A stretch of 64,000 bases of DNA from Echinococcus granulosus (Eukaryota > Platyhelminthes > Cestoda > Cyclophyllidea > Taeniidae), in assembly GCF_000524195.1 (NCBI RefSeq), contig NW_020170383.1, forward strand, positions 354,207 to 418,206, read 5' to 3'. Below the pieces are notes generated by a model. The model was not told where the DNA came from, made no database searches, and saw only the letters and a program-made list of their open reading frames with translations. A program made the position numbers and the translations under genes. Each line of letters opens with the position of its first letter. The stretch's first letter is position 1. Below are positions 22,601-37,400 of this stretch, piece by piece.

Positions 22601-25600
22601 CAATAGACTTATTTTATCACCTTTAGAAAGCAATCATAGGCCAAATTTAAAACTTTCTCAAATAAAGCATGTTGACATTTTCAGTACTTTTTTACTGTAG
22701 TAATCAGGGTGGGGAAAAGGGAGCCCAGAATGTGTCTGCAGAGTGCCTCCTTTATACGTTCATTCACTTTCGACATAAGCACCTGGGTGTGTATTCCTGC
22801 ACGCGGCCAAATTCGGCCATGTCCATGGAGCATAACCAGCCAGAAAATTAGTTAAATGAAATGGTTTTTTTAAGTAATGCCCACTTTTGCTTCAAGTAAT
22901 AGTATCCACCGAAAAACTAGTTTCATTGGCAGTTAATCAGCGGCCTCGACCAAATATCCACCGGTTCACAAGTGTCGAACCAACCGGATGCTTGCTTGGA
23001 GGTGGGTAAGGATTGGTTGCCTTTTTGTATGGTTGAGTAAATTGCAGAGGGATCACTTTGCATAAAGTCAACTTAGGCACAAAACACCTGTCTGGAATGA
23101 TGATATTTGCCAAAATTTTAATAATTGCACACACAACTTGAAGGGGAGACAGTTCAAATACTGTATGCTTAGGTTCTGAAATTTCATTTAAACACCATAA
23201 AATAAGCATCCGCATTTGAAACAGACAAAAATATTGGTATATTTGGGAGATTGGCTGTAGTATTAGCAGGTTATTGGTCCACTTTTGGGGCACAATGAAC
23301 GAGTAAAGAGCGGTGTATTAACAGCATCTTCGTTTACTTCTTTAGTAGGTGACTCCAAAAACACCGATCACCTGAGGGCAGTCTTTTAATATGTTATTTA
23401 CACGTGCATGTAGCAAAAGGGAGCACAAAAGTAGTCGAAACACCTGCCCATGTGGTTGTGGGTAGCTGGAAACTAATTTTCAGCTAAAATCAATCCCTTA
23501 CTTGAATTTAAAGGCCCTTTCTTCGTATTTTTTTGAACAAAAATCTCCCAAGCACTGCCACTTTCTTTTTGATTTCACGCTGTCAGCTGTTTCCTTGGAG
23601 TGTGCCGGCATTTGGAAGAAAGCTCACACTCTGTGTGAGAAAGGGTAACAAGTACCTTCAACCACACATCCCATGATCGTCGCAATTCATTCAGCTTACT
23701 CAAGGCTCCTGTAATGCCCTCCAAAGTTTATGCAAAAATTGTGCCATTGCAGTTATAAGACTTGCCCGAAAGTTTAATTTTATTCAGACGAAACCAATGC
23801 CACGTCTTTTTGCAGCACATTCAATATGAGATCATATGCTCTCTTTATACATTCCACATCGGCAAACAAAAGTCGTATTTCGATGGTATTGGGATTAAAA
23901 GCTAGGGCTCTGACATTCCCAAGGCTCAAATTTTGTACTTTTAAACTGTTATTGATTACCAATAATAACAGAAGCCCTGTGAGACACCCTTGAAGTGAGT
24001 GTTGTTGAATGTGCCCCCCATGTCCGTCTATATCTACATTACCTCTGTACCGTAATTACGTGATAGTGTACGCATGAGGACACATGTAACTGCAGTGAAC
24101 TTTTATAAGTGTTGTTCAGTTTTAGATATTTTTGCGGGAACTTTTCATTGTTCACACATGTAATTGTGCAAATGCCTCCGGTGATAAATCAGCTCTCTAG
24201 ATTCCTGACGCTCTACGTATCACAAGGCTTTGTGACCATCTGTCTTACCGTGAGATTACTGTGCTTTACAATTACTTAGCAGCGTAACTCATGGAACAGT
24301 ACTTTTCACAAGAAGTACAGTAAAACCCACTTGAATTTATCCGTTAACCTTCTTACCACCTGGGATCCTCACTTCTTGTTGTTTGTCTCAAGAGAAGGCA
24401 GAGGCAAAGTAGAGAACGATGAGTGTTTTGATTCAATGATGGACCCATTCGGAGACGGGTTGTTAACCACGTAAGTTTGTGTTGTGTAATCAAATGCTCT
24501 TTGAACACTGAAATGTGTTTGAAGTGTCAAAACCACATGATGGCTTTAGATTTAGTAAGTGACTTTCATAACACGACTCCTTAACAGTGACAGAAGGTAT
24601 GCCCCATCCCTTGTCAATCCAATCCTACTCGTGACTGACGAGCTCCAAGGTTGAAACCTGTGCGTTCCAAATAGTGAAGTCAAAGTTTTGTCTATATCTA
24701 TTCATTAATATTCAAACATTCGATTAACGATGTGTTCAAATAAACCTAAAAATAAATCACTGAAGTTGCATTCAGTAGGCAAGTCGAATGCATTACCGGT
24801 GAATTAATTTACTTAACTGTGAAGGAAATGTGCAGGGAAGGTACGGCGTGATGTGTGACAGATTCATTATGTATATTCGGGGTTACTTAATGTGGATCAC
24901 ATTACTAGGCTCACTGCCCTCTATTAATACACGGTTTTTGGAATGCCGCCAAACACCTAGTCATCTGTTCTTTGTTGAACCGCATGCTTTGGCCGAAGCG
25001 GCCTGCACGTCGCCCTCCCTACCAGAACCTCTGCCTCAATTTTCCTGACTTTTGTAACCGACAAAATTTAGAAGTTGTCATCACGCACTTTTAAAATATG
25101 TGTAATTTAAAATTCCAGGTATAATAACTAAACCAAAGGGAGGGCACTGAAGACGCAGCGAAAATTAGCCTGTTCACAGCACAGGCGCTCTGATATCTCA
25201 CCAACACTGTCAAGTGCACGCTATCCACAATTAGACATTAATGGTCTGATATGACAGAATAGTATCTTGCTCCAGGCTTCACGAAACTTTCTAACTTTGA
25301 TGCAATTGCAAGAAGCAATGGGGAAAGCATGAGAATCCATATTTATATAAGTTAAATGCCACCAGCTTTTCCAAAACATCAAGGGAAAGGAAAAAAATAT
25401 CACTGTAGATTCTCCATCCATTTCATCTTACCCCCAACATTCTTTCCGGCCTTCCGCAGTCATTAAAAGAGTCTTATGGAGTCAAAGAAATTTTATTAGC
25501 TCTAGGTAAGCTAGACTACAATACCGATCTATTTAATTCGAAATAAATTTTATCTCACCGTTGCTCTAACACTTGTAGCACAACAAAATTAGTGCCCTTG

Positions 25601-28600
25601 TTTGGGAAGTTGACAATGTGGAAAACACATCATACTGGTATACTCGGGTTTTTCCGCGTGATACGATTAATGCGACCCAAGCTATGCACCATTTCGAAAC
25701 ACGGAGTCAGTCAGAGCCAAATCAAGGGTGTATTCTTAAAATTGCCGCCCTCCCTCACTCCAAGCTTGTTTTCTTATCGAAAAGGTATGCAGGGCAATGG
25801 ATTGTTCTGGCTTCTTCTCACTATCCCAAGGTGTAATTCGTAAATGTGAGAATTCAGCCGCCATGTATTTGCGCGGTGCGTGAAACCTCAACTCGAGTTG
25901 GATGCCTCTCGAGGCCCCTAGATTCGTTAAAAATTTGGTAGGTCCTACTGTTTCAGTGATGTAAGTCGTCTGGTAGTAACATATAAGTTGGGTTGGAATT
26001 TACGGAAGATTGCCCTTCAATTTTATAAACACTCACGGTAAAATCGTCATAAAGTTGAATCACGGCGAAACCTCCATTGCAATTAACATTTCACTTTGAT
26101 TGCTTTGTAGTTTGTTGCCGAGCTATTTTGAAGAGAGTGAGCAATGCAAAGGAATAAGCGTTCTTTTATAGCCCTACCTTCTACCTATCTAGTAAGGTGG
26201 AATTGATTTGCCCCCATAATTCTTTATCCCATCAAAGGACTCCAAACTCACCGGTTTTGCTTAAAGCGTAAAAGCTGCTCAAATCTGGAAGACACGTGCC
26301 TGTGCAGAATAATGAAAAGTAAGAGGATGAATTCTCATCAACTGTTGTAAATTACTCCCAGCAGTAGAGTTATGTCCCCAAACATGCTATCACTTCTTAA
26401 CAGGGCCCCTTATTTAGATTTACATCCGAAATTTTGCCCCAGGAAGTGTTCCCCTTTAAAATTTATGATTTTACGAAGGCAACCGACTAAATGAGCTTAA
26501 AAGTACCTGCAATTTTAGTGATGGTTCAAAAAAGTGTGTTGTCTGTTTGTTCAGAGAACAAGCAGTAGCACCGACAAACACAATCGGAGTGCCGATCACG
26601 TGCATAATCAAGTGATGCCTCCGGTTTATAATTTCTCGACTAAGTATGCAGTAAGACAAGCACAAGATATCTGTTTCGTTAATGGAAGCGTCTTTAAAAC
26701 AGTCAGCGTTAAAGGTTGGCAGCGAGCACTCCGTCCAGGCACCAACGCAACTTTTATCTTGTGAAAGGTTGTACATTTTGCTACTTCAGGACGAGCAGTT
26801 TTGGGTGGATTTATTTGGCATATGTCAAAAACATAAGTGTTGTCTTCAGTGAGGTGTACACTTTACCAAATATTTACATTTTTTATTTATCAAGGCGTTT
26901 CAAATCCTTCTCGGTAGCATTTTTATGCACCAAAAGGTGAGTTTTAGCTTCATGCAGTGTTTGGCGCTGTTTTCAAAGCCTGTCGGCAGCATGGCTAATG
27001 TTGCACCGGCTGATTAGCAATGCATTGAGATATCCACGCAATTACGGACAAAGTCAACTATGTCCTTAGTCAAATGAGGTCCTCTGGCAATCTTTTCGAA
27101 ATAGGAGTCGATTGAACGATTGAGTTATGTGCATTATCTACATGTAAATGCTTGTTCCTATTTTTACGGGCTTTCACTACCGCAGAAGCCATTTGGTTTC
27201 AACCATTTTAAAAGGGCAAATATTTTAATCCAACTATACCACGACCGTGTTTGCGCCTTCAAACGTAAATCCGGTAACATGTCAACCTGTAAATTGGCAG
27301 ACTTCCTGGTGTACATGAGGCACCATGGCACGTCATCACGTCGCATGGAAAGCGGCTGTGGACCCGTCTGTCTTGGTCGTTGGTTGACTCATCGAGAGCA
27401 GATTGTCAATCGCACAAACACTCCAGGCTTGAGTAAAAAGGCACAAAACCCAATGTGAAGTAGTTCTTTCAGCCTGCATTTTTCACGTTATTAGTTTTCC
27501 TAGGAAAATCAAGCACTGACATATGCATTGTGGTGCATAGTGGCATTTGGCCTCCAATAGATCCTCTAAAACCAATGAACTTGACAGTTTACTGCATTTA
27601 CGCAATCAAGACCATGCCTGCTGAAGGAGTCGCCGCCCACAAATAGGCGCAACACTTTTGCTAGGGTGAACATAAGGGCCTCAAAATCACAGTCCGGAGG
27701 ATGTAAAGAGTACAGCAAATAAGCTGGGCACTTAGGAAGTGCTAAAGACAACAGTGGATTTTATTTACTCTGATTGGTAGTCGTTCACCGTCAAATGTCT
27801 TATGCGTAAACGAGTGAAGAAACAATTACCGTCTGCAGTTACCAGTATCGTGTAATATTAACTATTTAGTTTCTTATTACCTACTTGAAAGCAGTTGGCA
27901 GTCGGAGGAGTTATTTATACTCGGTACGACCTTAGGTCTGTGCCACAAATGACGTGCCTTAATGGCATTCTTTTCTAAAAGTGGCCTGACCACGAGCGTA
28001 CCTGGAGGAAGGCGATCTGAAATCTGAAAATTTCAAGCACATTTGCGAGCCTAGGGTATCGGTGTCAAATAAAATTGTTCTTGGCCCCTGTTAATCTGAT
28101 AATAGGCGCCAAGAGTTGCTTGGTAGTTATTTTGCAAAAATGAGCTACAGAAAGACATTAATTGACACGATCTTTGGCAAGGTTTGTTTGAATTCATTGT
28201 TGACCTGCTCTAAGTTCATAAACATCTTATCGAATTCACGAAAGGGACTTTTAAATGCTCTTCATGAGGCTAAAGTTGATGATTAAAAAGTTGGGGTGGT
28301 GACATTGGCAAATTGATTGTAAGAAAAGCTTATTACTTACTACTTTTGTCTTCTATTTATGTATTAAATTTATTTTTTTATGTTGGTTGACTGAAAAGTG
28401 CTATGATGGGCTATTTAAAGGAAGATGAGGTCCAATTCAATGGTGGGTTAGGAGTTCATTTAGCTCAAAAAAATTTCCTTTTTAAGGTAAGTCAACTCGT
28501 TCACCGTGAAATGCATATTGTCTTATGTTAGTTTGAAAGAGTGTGTACCCGTAATGAGTTCTCGGAAAAAAGGCAAAAACACATCTAGTGCATTCAAGAA

Positions 28601-31337
28601 GATTTTCATAGCGTATGCTTCGAAGCCTCAAGGAATTCAAATTGCGCATTTTTGAGATCCCACCAAACTCAAGTGGCAAGCGTTTACTCGACTTAAATGG
28701 AATAAACCGCCAATGGCAGAAGCAATGGATTAAACAGACGAACAACTTTCAACCTCATTTGTTTTACGCCATTGTATGTCACTTTGCGAGGAATGGATGA
28801 TTTGGAAGCGAACGCAGGAGTCTACGCTCTTAATCGAAGCTTGTTTACCCATCTTGTCAATAAGGGACCCTCCATTTGATTAACTGCGCCACATACAGTG
28901 GCTACCTGTGATTATATTGCATTTTGCCATGCGCCAAGAAAAGGTATTTATTTCAATGAGCCTAAGTTATTTGCTCAAAACAGCCTTGCTGAGCAGCAGC
29001 CGTGTGAGAAATTTTGCTTTAATCTAATCAACCCTGAGTCGTGGTAAAACATCGCGAATGATATTACAGGTTCCATCTCGAAGGCTTGAGGGTATTAAAT
29101 GTTGCCTGGATAATTATGGCAAATGATCAAATGGAGATTATTTTACTAGCTAATATTGTTACCCATTTCTTCCACGATTCATTACCACAATTCCTCATCG
29201 TACAGGTGGCTGCGTACTTTTCATAATTGCATACTCCGTTGGTGTGGATAGCTGGAAGTTGGCCTGGTGCATGTAAAATAATGTGCCGGTCTACTCAGCG
29301 CTTGTAGGTGGCTCATAATGCAAAGTGGTTACCCATGAAATCCATCTACTTTACCCTACCGCATTCACGTCTGAGTGCATTTTCTTGACAGGTCAGCAAT
29401 GCATCGCGGATACAAAGGGCTCTAAAATAAATTTCAGGAGGTTTGTTCTTGAAAAGTAGATTGAGAAAGTTTGCCGGTGTGGGAACGCTTTGAGAGGTGA
29501 GTATGGTTATTTTCGCTGGGTGGCGGTAGATGAATAAGTGGATAGGTATACAGATAGCTTACGGAAAATACGTTTGTTGGCGTTTGTGAATTTGGGTGCC
29601 TCGGTTTCAAGCTGCACCTACTGCTTGGTGTGCTAGAATGTCTAAATTCAATTCTAGTGAAGTGGTTTATCGTTGATGCCTGACGCATGCCGGAGTGCTC
29701 TGGTTTCAGACGGCGCCAAGCGATAGGCACTAAGTGCCAGAATCCTCTCTTCAACTTTGGATCAGCTTTCTTCCCTAAAGAACCTTGGAACAGAGTCCAC
29801 CGACCTAAGCGGCATAGTACATGCTATTCCCTAATGCACGAAACAGAGGGTTTGGCCTCCAAACCAGTGATTCTGTTCGAATGATATAAACACACCATTG
29901 CTGTTTACCTCCAAAGATGCAAATGAAACCGAACAAAGCATTGTTGCATCATATTTTTTTAACAGTTAAGAAGTCGCACAACTAGCATGTATTCATTCTT
30001 GCGCCAAGCAGAAAGGGACATTCTCAAACTTCGAGTGCCGACGGAATAGAGCGCTATGGCCCATCAGTATTATTATTATTCACAAGTCACTCTAGATCAC
30101 AAATGGAGAAGCCTTTAAGCATCTGGCGATTTGGACGTCCTGTACTCAAATACTGAGTCAATGGATTCCGAAATAGCACTGAAGTTAAGGCGCAAAACAC
30201 ATCCGAAGTCCTATCAGGTGCCAATACCAAAAAAAGGTAAAGTTGATTCTGAAGGCATTGCACTGTCTTATAATAAGGAAACGACCAAAATCTGACCCAT
30301 TCTTTATTATGACATTTAGCAATCAGATAAATCTCACCGGCATTCAAAAATGTATCTCCTTTTGGTGACCAGCATAGGCTTAATCAGTATGGATATCTAT
30401 TATGAAAAATGTGGAAAATTGTGTGTTCTGTCAACATGACAGCAAAGTGCGTCCGGCTGCCTTTGTAACGCTGGCAGAATTCTGCCTTTTGGACGGCACA
30501 ATTGTTATTTATGGTCTTCCCAGGGCAGTGTGGCAGACGGAAGGGACGAAGTGAGTCACAGACGCACGCAGCCACGCCGCGCCTTCAGATGTTTATCTGG
30601 CGGGCTCTTCACCGAAGTGCCCTGGAGGCCAAAGAATAGGCATGAAATAGTCTTTCGGAAGAGAAATACTGCTCTAGCGTTTCTTCTGCGCGTAAGACCT
30701 CGAATGGCTATTGACAAGTCGCAGGAAAGTTGAAATGAACATTAGACCTGGAACGTGTTAGTATTCGTTGCCTACTGGGAAAAAGGACCAGTCCTTCTTC
30801 AAATCTGAAGCAATGTACTCGTAAATTTAATGGTTCTGATTAGCAAGAAAGAGCACTCATGCAGTGTTATTATTTATTTAACCTAATAACAGTGTTGAAA
30901 ACCCAGACTCGTCTTTTTCATAATGACCTTTGAAACCCTTGATCTGTCACATCTAATGTAATCTACTCAAGTGTTTGCATAAGCGTTTAGACCCTTAGTT
31001 GTAATTAAATTTTGGTTCGCTATTTAAGAAGATAGCTGTCTGTTATTATTCGTTCATTACATAAATGCTGGCTAATACTTTGCTTATTTACTCTACTGAT
31101 GGAACTGTTACCAGGTGAATAGCAAATATCGGAACTAGGACGTATTCAGGCACAGGAAGACGTCAGTCTCATAACTGGGAAGTAAAGTGAATGAAAAAGG
31201 CTCCATTTAAGAAATATAGACAAGAAAGCCGTGTTATTATAAAAGGAAAGCGGCACTGATACTTTTAGCTATTATGCTACCCGAAAAGAGGTAATCATGC
31301 AAGGAAAGCACAAATTAAATGGCAAAAGTTACGTAAC
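19620..31337. other. Intergenic AT-rich DNA, no supported gene
   Basis: About 11.7 kb with scattered short open frames on both strands, none with a recognisable domain, splice-compatible neighbour or long length. A near-perfect 18-base palindrome is at 20570-20587. I see no tRNA, rRNA, terminal repeat or intact transposase or reverse-transcriptase reading frame. Confidence 0.5.
20570..20587. repeat. Near-perfect 18-base palindrome
   Basis: GTTAAGGGG and CCTCTTAAC abut as inverted arms with one mismatch. Surrounding bases carry further short inverted words (CCTTAAGAGG at about 20501-20510). It may be a binding site or chance; nothing nearby indicates a gene. Confidence 0.5.
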
Positions 31338-31437
31338 NNNNNNNNNNNNNNNNNNNNNNNNNNNNNNNNNNNNNNNNNNNNNNNNNNNNNNNNNNNNNNN
31401 NNNNNNNNNNNNNNNNNNNNNNNNNNNNNNNNNNNNN
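31338..31437. other. Assembly gap, 100 N
   Basis: Exactly 100 N, the second scaffold join in the window. The real distance between TAF1 and NLK is therefore uncertain. Confidence 0.97.
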
Positions 31438-34400
31438 GACGTATCGCATGCAGATGGACTGAGGTGGAGGTGTCTAGGCTTTGTGCAGTGCATTTATATA
31501 AACCGATAAACCGCAACCACCCTTTGGTCACCTGATACACTTTTGACTTTGGGTTAAACTTGATTTTGCTGCTTTTGTAGTTATTATAAATACGATGTGA
31601 ATTCTTACTTAATAAAAGGGCACAACGTGCAATTGCTTTCCTTTTGAGCAGTGTGAGCAATACTGGAACATGCCTAGCTTTCGGGTAGGTTGTTGGTATC
31701 TTGAATGCTTGCGATATAGAAAAAGACTTAATATGAAAAACACATGCATTTCAAAATACAAATACCAAAATAAATTTACTACTGTTCCTACCCCTACTTT
31801 CGGCCTTTCGGCCATGTGAATTGAAGATACCGGGACGCATGAAGTAAAATCAGGATTTTGGGAAGGTAACACATGACTCCCTGTGAATGTTTTAACAAAT
31901 AAATTCTTTTGAAACTGGAATAATTTAGGGTCATGTTAAAGGTTGAATTTAAGCACTCTGTTATTTTTAGATGAGCGTGATCAAACACAATCAACTCCTC
32001 AATTTTTTGTGAAATTTCATGGGAACTAATTGGCCTTTAAATCTACCCTATGGCATTTAAATACTTCTAATCTACACAAACATCTAATAAAAGTTTCGAT
32101 AAATGTGGGGAATATAAGCTTTTTAGTGCATTTTTTGGAGTATCTTAAATGAATCCATCGATTTAGGAAAAAGAAGTTATGTCGCTTCTTTTTCCTCAGT
32201 TTGCTTTGAAAAGTCAGACAACAGCATATACTTTACTAAAGCTATTATTTACCACCGCTTGACACCAACGCATTACAAAATGCATCCCGTGCCTCGGATG
32301 ACTATATTTTTGTAAATACGGACTCTGTACATAAAGTGGGCATGTTGGTGGTACTAAAGCGTGTTTCATTAGCGTTTTACTAGTCATGCTGAAAATAAAA
32401 GTTTTTGCTGCATTATCACATCTCTCGCGTATCCGTTAGGCGACAGATACTACTCTCGATAGTGCACGATGGTAGCATCTTTCCTGATGAGACAAAGTTC
32501 TATCACATTTCTACCCAAGTAGGCAGCAAAGTTTTGTAAAAAAGACCGAGAATAGCAATTGCTTTTTAATCTGTGAGCAATTATTAGGACTTAAGTGAGT
32601 AAATGCCATTAAAAAATTAGGCGAAATTGTCATCCTGTCAATCGTACTCGCCTTAGCATGAAAGCTGTGGAAACGGATGCCCCCCTCGCTGAAATTACCC
32701 TACATACCATCCAGTCCTGCTGACTCATCCACCCCGGTTAATAAAGAGTGGATTAGGACAGATTTCTTTTTGCTAAAAAAAAAAATAGTTACTGTAGCAA
32801 CCTTTTATATGCACCTTTTTTAAATAACTAGACCTTAAATACATCGGTGCGTGCTACAAATACCATGGCGACAAAATTCTTGCGTTTACAATTCGAGTGT
32901 TCGCGAAGCGGGCCGCTGGTGAGCACATTTGATTCCAGGCAATGCAAGACCTGCAGGTCCTTGGAATTGAGTTGGCTCGAACAGTTGTACGTTTTCAAAT
33001 GGCTCCCATTTATCCAGTCAAACTAGACTAGCAACAAACAACTATTTCTTTCACGCTCCTTGATAATCGTAACACGTATTACTTTATCCGTTGGAAAAAG
33101 TGGCTGTAAGACTGGAAGTGGTTTATAAAATCCTGACTATACGTAAAAGGGTATCGGAAAAAGGATATTAACTTTTATTGTTGTCTACCCTCAATTTTGC
33201 CTGGTGATTTAAAACCAAATGAGCGAATATTCTGCCGAAATACACTTACGCGTTATTGCGATAGGGATTTGGGGTGCTAAAAATTGAAGAATATGCACAA
33301 AATCGCTCTTAAATCTCAGTTTTTCTCATTGAAATAAGTAAAAAAAAAACTTGTTTTGATTGCACTGACCTTACATATGCCCCCATTTTGAGCTATTGAG
33401 CTGTATAGCACATGCACAAGGATGTGAGTCGCTGAAAACCATAAACTGCAGGTAAGACGTTAGTTCGGAGAGTATACTTAAGTGCGCATTACTGGCTTAT
33501 CACCAGGGGAAAGTACCTCTGCTTCTATTTTTGTTTGGTCCAAATCATCCAAAATACTAACCTAATATCTTATATTTTCCATTTGCTTGTTGTTGAATGT
33601 CGCGATTATGGTAGAAAATAAGACGAATAAATCTATACAATTTGGGCTTCTCAAGCGGCGAAACACAGGGATTATGGGCTAACTTGATCGGGTTTGGCGA
33701 GATAGCGTGATAGCCGCACGCATTGAGTTGGATATATGGTGGCAACAATATTCGCCAGGAGGACTAAAAATATATTAAATAAACTACAAAACACCGAAGA
33801 GAATTTTGATTTTCATTGTTTCTTCATGCTGAGCTTTTCTCTTTAAACTGCACAAATTACTTTTCTCTTTTTAGGCTTTGGATTCAGCTCATTTCATGAC
33901 CTTCTTCCGGAGTTTCCGGATCTACAGTTAAATAAAACCTATGACAGCCTTAAAATTGCTGCTATTTGGGAACAGGACTTGTCACGTGTCGTTTGAAGTA
34001 GCTGCAGGTGGTAGTAGCATCTTCAGCTAAGGTCCCGCCTGTCTGGTTGCCACAGTGACACTTTGTCTGTCACGGGGTGGCAGGGCCACAGCATTCGTCT
34101 AGTGTAAGCACGTGCGTGTGACCTCGTCTGTGCCGAGGTGACCTCAGGCAGGTAGGCGGGTAGACTGAGGGTTGTAGGGTTGGTTGTCCGATTTGTGCAT
34201 GTCCAACCACTCTCAGTAGACATCAGAAAATTGGTTTAAATGCACAATTCTCAAGAGGGCTATGTGTTTGGGCGTTTCCCTTCCCATATATAATCAGATA
34301 TCTTTTGCATCGGCATTCTTCATTGTGGCTACTTTGGCTTATCCTTCTTAAAATTATGACACTTTTTCCTTCGCCATTATTATGATGACGTTAAATCACT

Positions 34401-37400
34401 ATATCATCAGATCAATCACAGAAATGCATGCAACTTGGAGGAAACTTTTGTAGTAGGTGATTTGTCACAACTAAAGAGACCCATATAATGCTAAAGGATA
34501 ATGATGAAAGAAGCATTGGAAAGAATTTAATGCAAGTTTTTGCAATAGTTTACGGGAAATAGTCTTACTGCTTTCAACATCGCTGCAACCATATCCTAGA
34601 ATATCATATTGAGGATAGAAAAGTTTAGTGGTGTATTGCGTTTTGACAGTTCACCATATCAACACGTGGTGCTTTGTTATGAGGCCTTGTCAGCGTCTCC
34701 CCAAATTTCTAGTTGCGCTATAGGGGGCACATCAACCCCCTGGTGAAGCACTGAAATCAGAATACAAGGCTGGCATTGTTGTGCGCATATTCGCAAAAAA
34801 TACCAATCTCTGCATTACATTTTTTCACCATTAATCCAGCTGTCATCGCCACCTGTGATCAGGTATATTATCGTGGAAAGTGAACATATGGGTTAAATTT
34901 TGACCGTTTAATTGCATCAAACTTGATAAAACGGTGGTGAGTTAACGGCCATTTGCAATCGCCCTCATATAGGCGTTGCAATTAAGTCACCTCGATAGGT
35001 TATTCATAATTAAGGATTAAAAAAGCTGTGCTCTAAGATAAATCATCAGCACAAAGTCATTCTCAAGCGAAGAAGAATGACTTTCTGCTTTGAGAAGTAA
35101 TATAGAGTTTGAAATCTTGGAGTTATTATGACAAATGAAAGAAAGAAATAATAGCAGTTTACCTTTTATTTATTCAGGTTGGTCGAGCTTCCACACTCTT
35201 GTTAAATTGATAAGGAGGTGTCGTGCTACCAATGCGGGCAGAAGTGTGGGCTCTGCAGTCAAGAGACCGCATTTATCGGGTCATTACCAGTAGAAGCACG
35301 CCCGGCCATCTGTAAACTCCCCATCATCGTTTTTTATTACTTATTAATGAGAACATTCCACTTTACAGATAATTTTAAGCATAATCATTAATCCGTACTG
35401 TACCAACCTGTCTGGAACTACACACAATGTTGCTTTCGATGAAGAGATAACCTTCACACAAATGAAAGGCAACTAGACCCATGAAAAGCCTTGAGAAACA
35501 GGTATATAAAAAGTTCATAAGAGATGGAATGTACAATGCACACCTCAAGACACTCTGACGACTCCAGAGGTTACTCCAAAGGAAAGAAGCTACAAACCAT
35601 TGAAATTCTGGAATTTTAACTCGTATAGACTAAACACTCATTTGAAGCCCGACGATTGTGAACAAGACCTGTCTTTGCACAATAAAGTGCATTCCAAAAT
35701 CAAGTCAGAATCTGCACGCATCACTCATATGGGCATGATTCGAATTACCGTCTAAAAGCCCTGTGAAAATTTGCCTTCTTTCGGCTACAGTAACAAACGC
35801 ATTGAAATAAGACATCAGCTACTTTTATTCCTTGGCATGTTTACAAATGCTAACAGAAGGGAGGCTACAAATCCACTGAACTTCGGTAAAGCCGGGCTGT
35901 TACCTACAATTACACCTGCCCCGACGTCTGTAGCAAGCCGCATTCGGTAGCCGTTTATTCTGTTACCCCTTGTTGTAGGAAAAATAATATTGACTTGATG
36001 TTCAGATACCATGAATGCAGTCTATTGACGAATAACTCATTTCCGTGCAACAATTCTTTTTGAATTTCCAGTTTTTGTAGTTTTACAAGAGTCTGTGACG
36101 ACTTCTATTCCTTTTGCGACTGTCAAGCCTTTTGGGTGCGTCGCATCGATTCTAATGATCGTGACTGAGGTTACTCCATTGCTCCAGACAACCATTTAGC
36201 CGGTTGCGTTTACGATTTCATGCTTCATGTCCATCATCCGATACCTCCATATCAGCTTTCCTCTCTGAATATTCTCTCGGACATCCAAGAATAGTTGAGC
36301 ATTTAGTTTTCGGTTCACGTTTAGCCCAGAGTACTTTTTAACTGCAATTTTGGGGGTTTTTATCACAGTCATACTATCTATGCAGTATCAAACTTTAATC
36401 TCCCAATTGCCTCGGTAAAGTTGTCAAAAAATTCTGGTTAAGTGTTTTGCACGGGTGTAACAGATGCATGAGTGGCATCCACCGGTTTCACAATTTGTTA
36501 GTAAACTTCAGATATTATTTATTTTAGCACCCCTAAACACAGGCTAGTCGGTTTGTCTGAGAAAAACAAGGTAGCAGTCGGACTCATTGTTATAGGTACT
36601 TTTTGACAAGTACTTGAGGCAAATAATGACATTTGGTGTTTAAAATCAAGCATTAAGCATTTATTTTTATTGTTTCAGCGGTGATAAACCGTTAATTGGT
36701 TCCGTACCCGACGGAGGTAAAAAATGAAGAAAGGGAGAAAGAAAAGTGGCATGTTAAACAAGAGCGGGGTACTGGGGGAGGCAAACAATTGCGTTTCTAA
36801 AGCACATTATTCAGAAGTCTTAAACATTTCGTTTTGATACCTTGAATTTGATAATGGCTTTCGACTGTCATACCTAGACGCCAGTTAATGGCTTCATCTT
36901 TTCGTGTTGCCTGTTTGCGTTGATAAAAATCACTTGCGTTGCCTCTCAGTCCACGCACAATAATGTTCTCTGATGCACTAATCCATTTGTTCGTCGGTTC
37001 ACCCGCCTTTAACATGGAAAATAATTGAACCATACACTTATCACTACTTAAAATAGAACTTCTAATGTTAAGTAAGAAAAAACGTAGTTCATAATAATCA
37101 CTGCAAAGTTTTAGTTCCATTTTCTAATAAAGAGGGTCTGTCATTAAGTATGCTTGTTATTTTTTCCCATGCATATTTTACTATGCAGTGGATTTTGCCC
37201 ATTGCAAATTGGCAAGCATTGTGCTTTAACGCGGTCTTGTTTACTGGAACCTATTAGGCCTCATTTTAGCTTATCATTGAGGTGCGATAGGCTGGTGCCG
37301 AGTTTCCTTAAAACGAAATTAGTATTTATTGATTCACTTACGACGATATCAAAAATGAAAATGAAATTTACTGAAACCAAAAACCTGGATCTGCTAGTTA

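Noticed and set aside
2996..27163. 17-base word AATGCTTGTTCCTATTT shared by 2996-3012 (TAF1 intron 5) and 27147-27163
   Set aside because: Flanks do not align, so there is no evidence of a repeat; a single match of this size can arise by chance in 64 kb.
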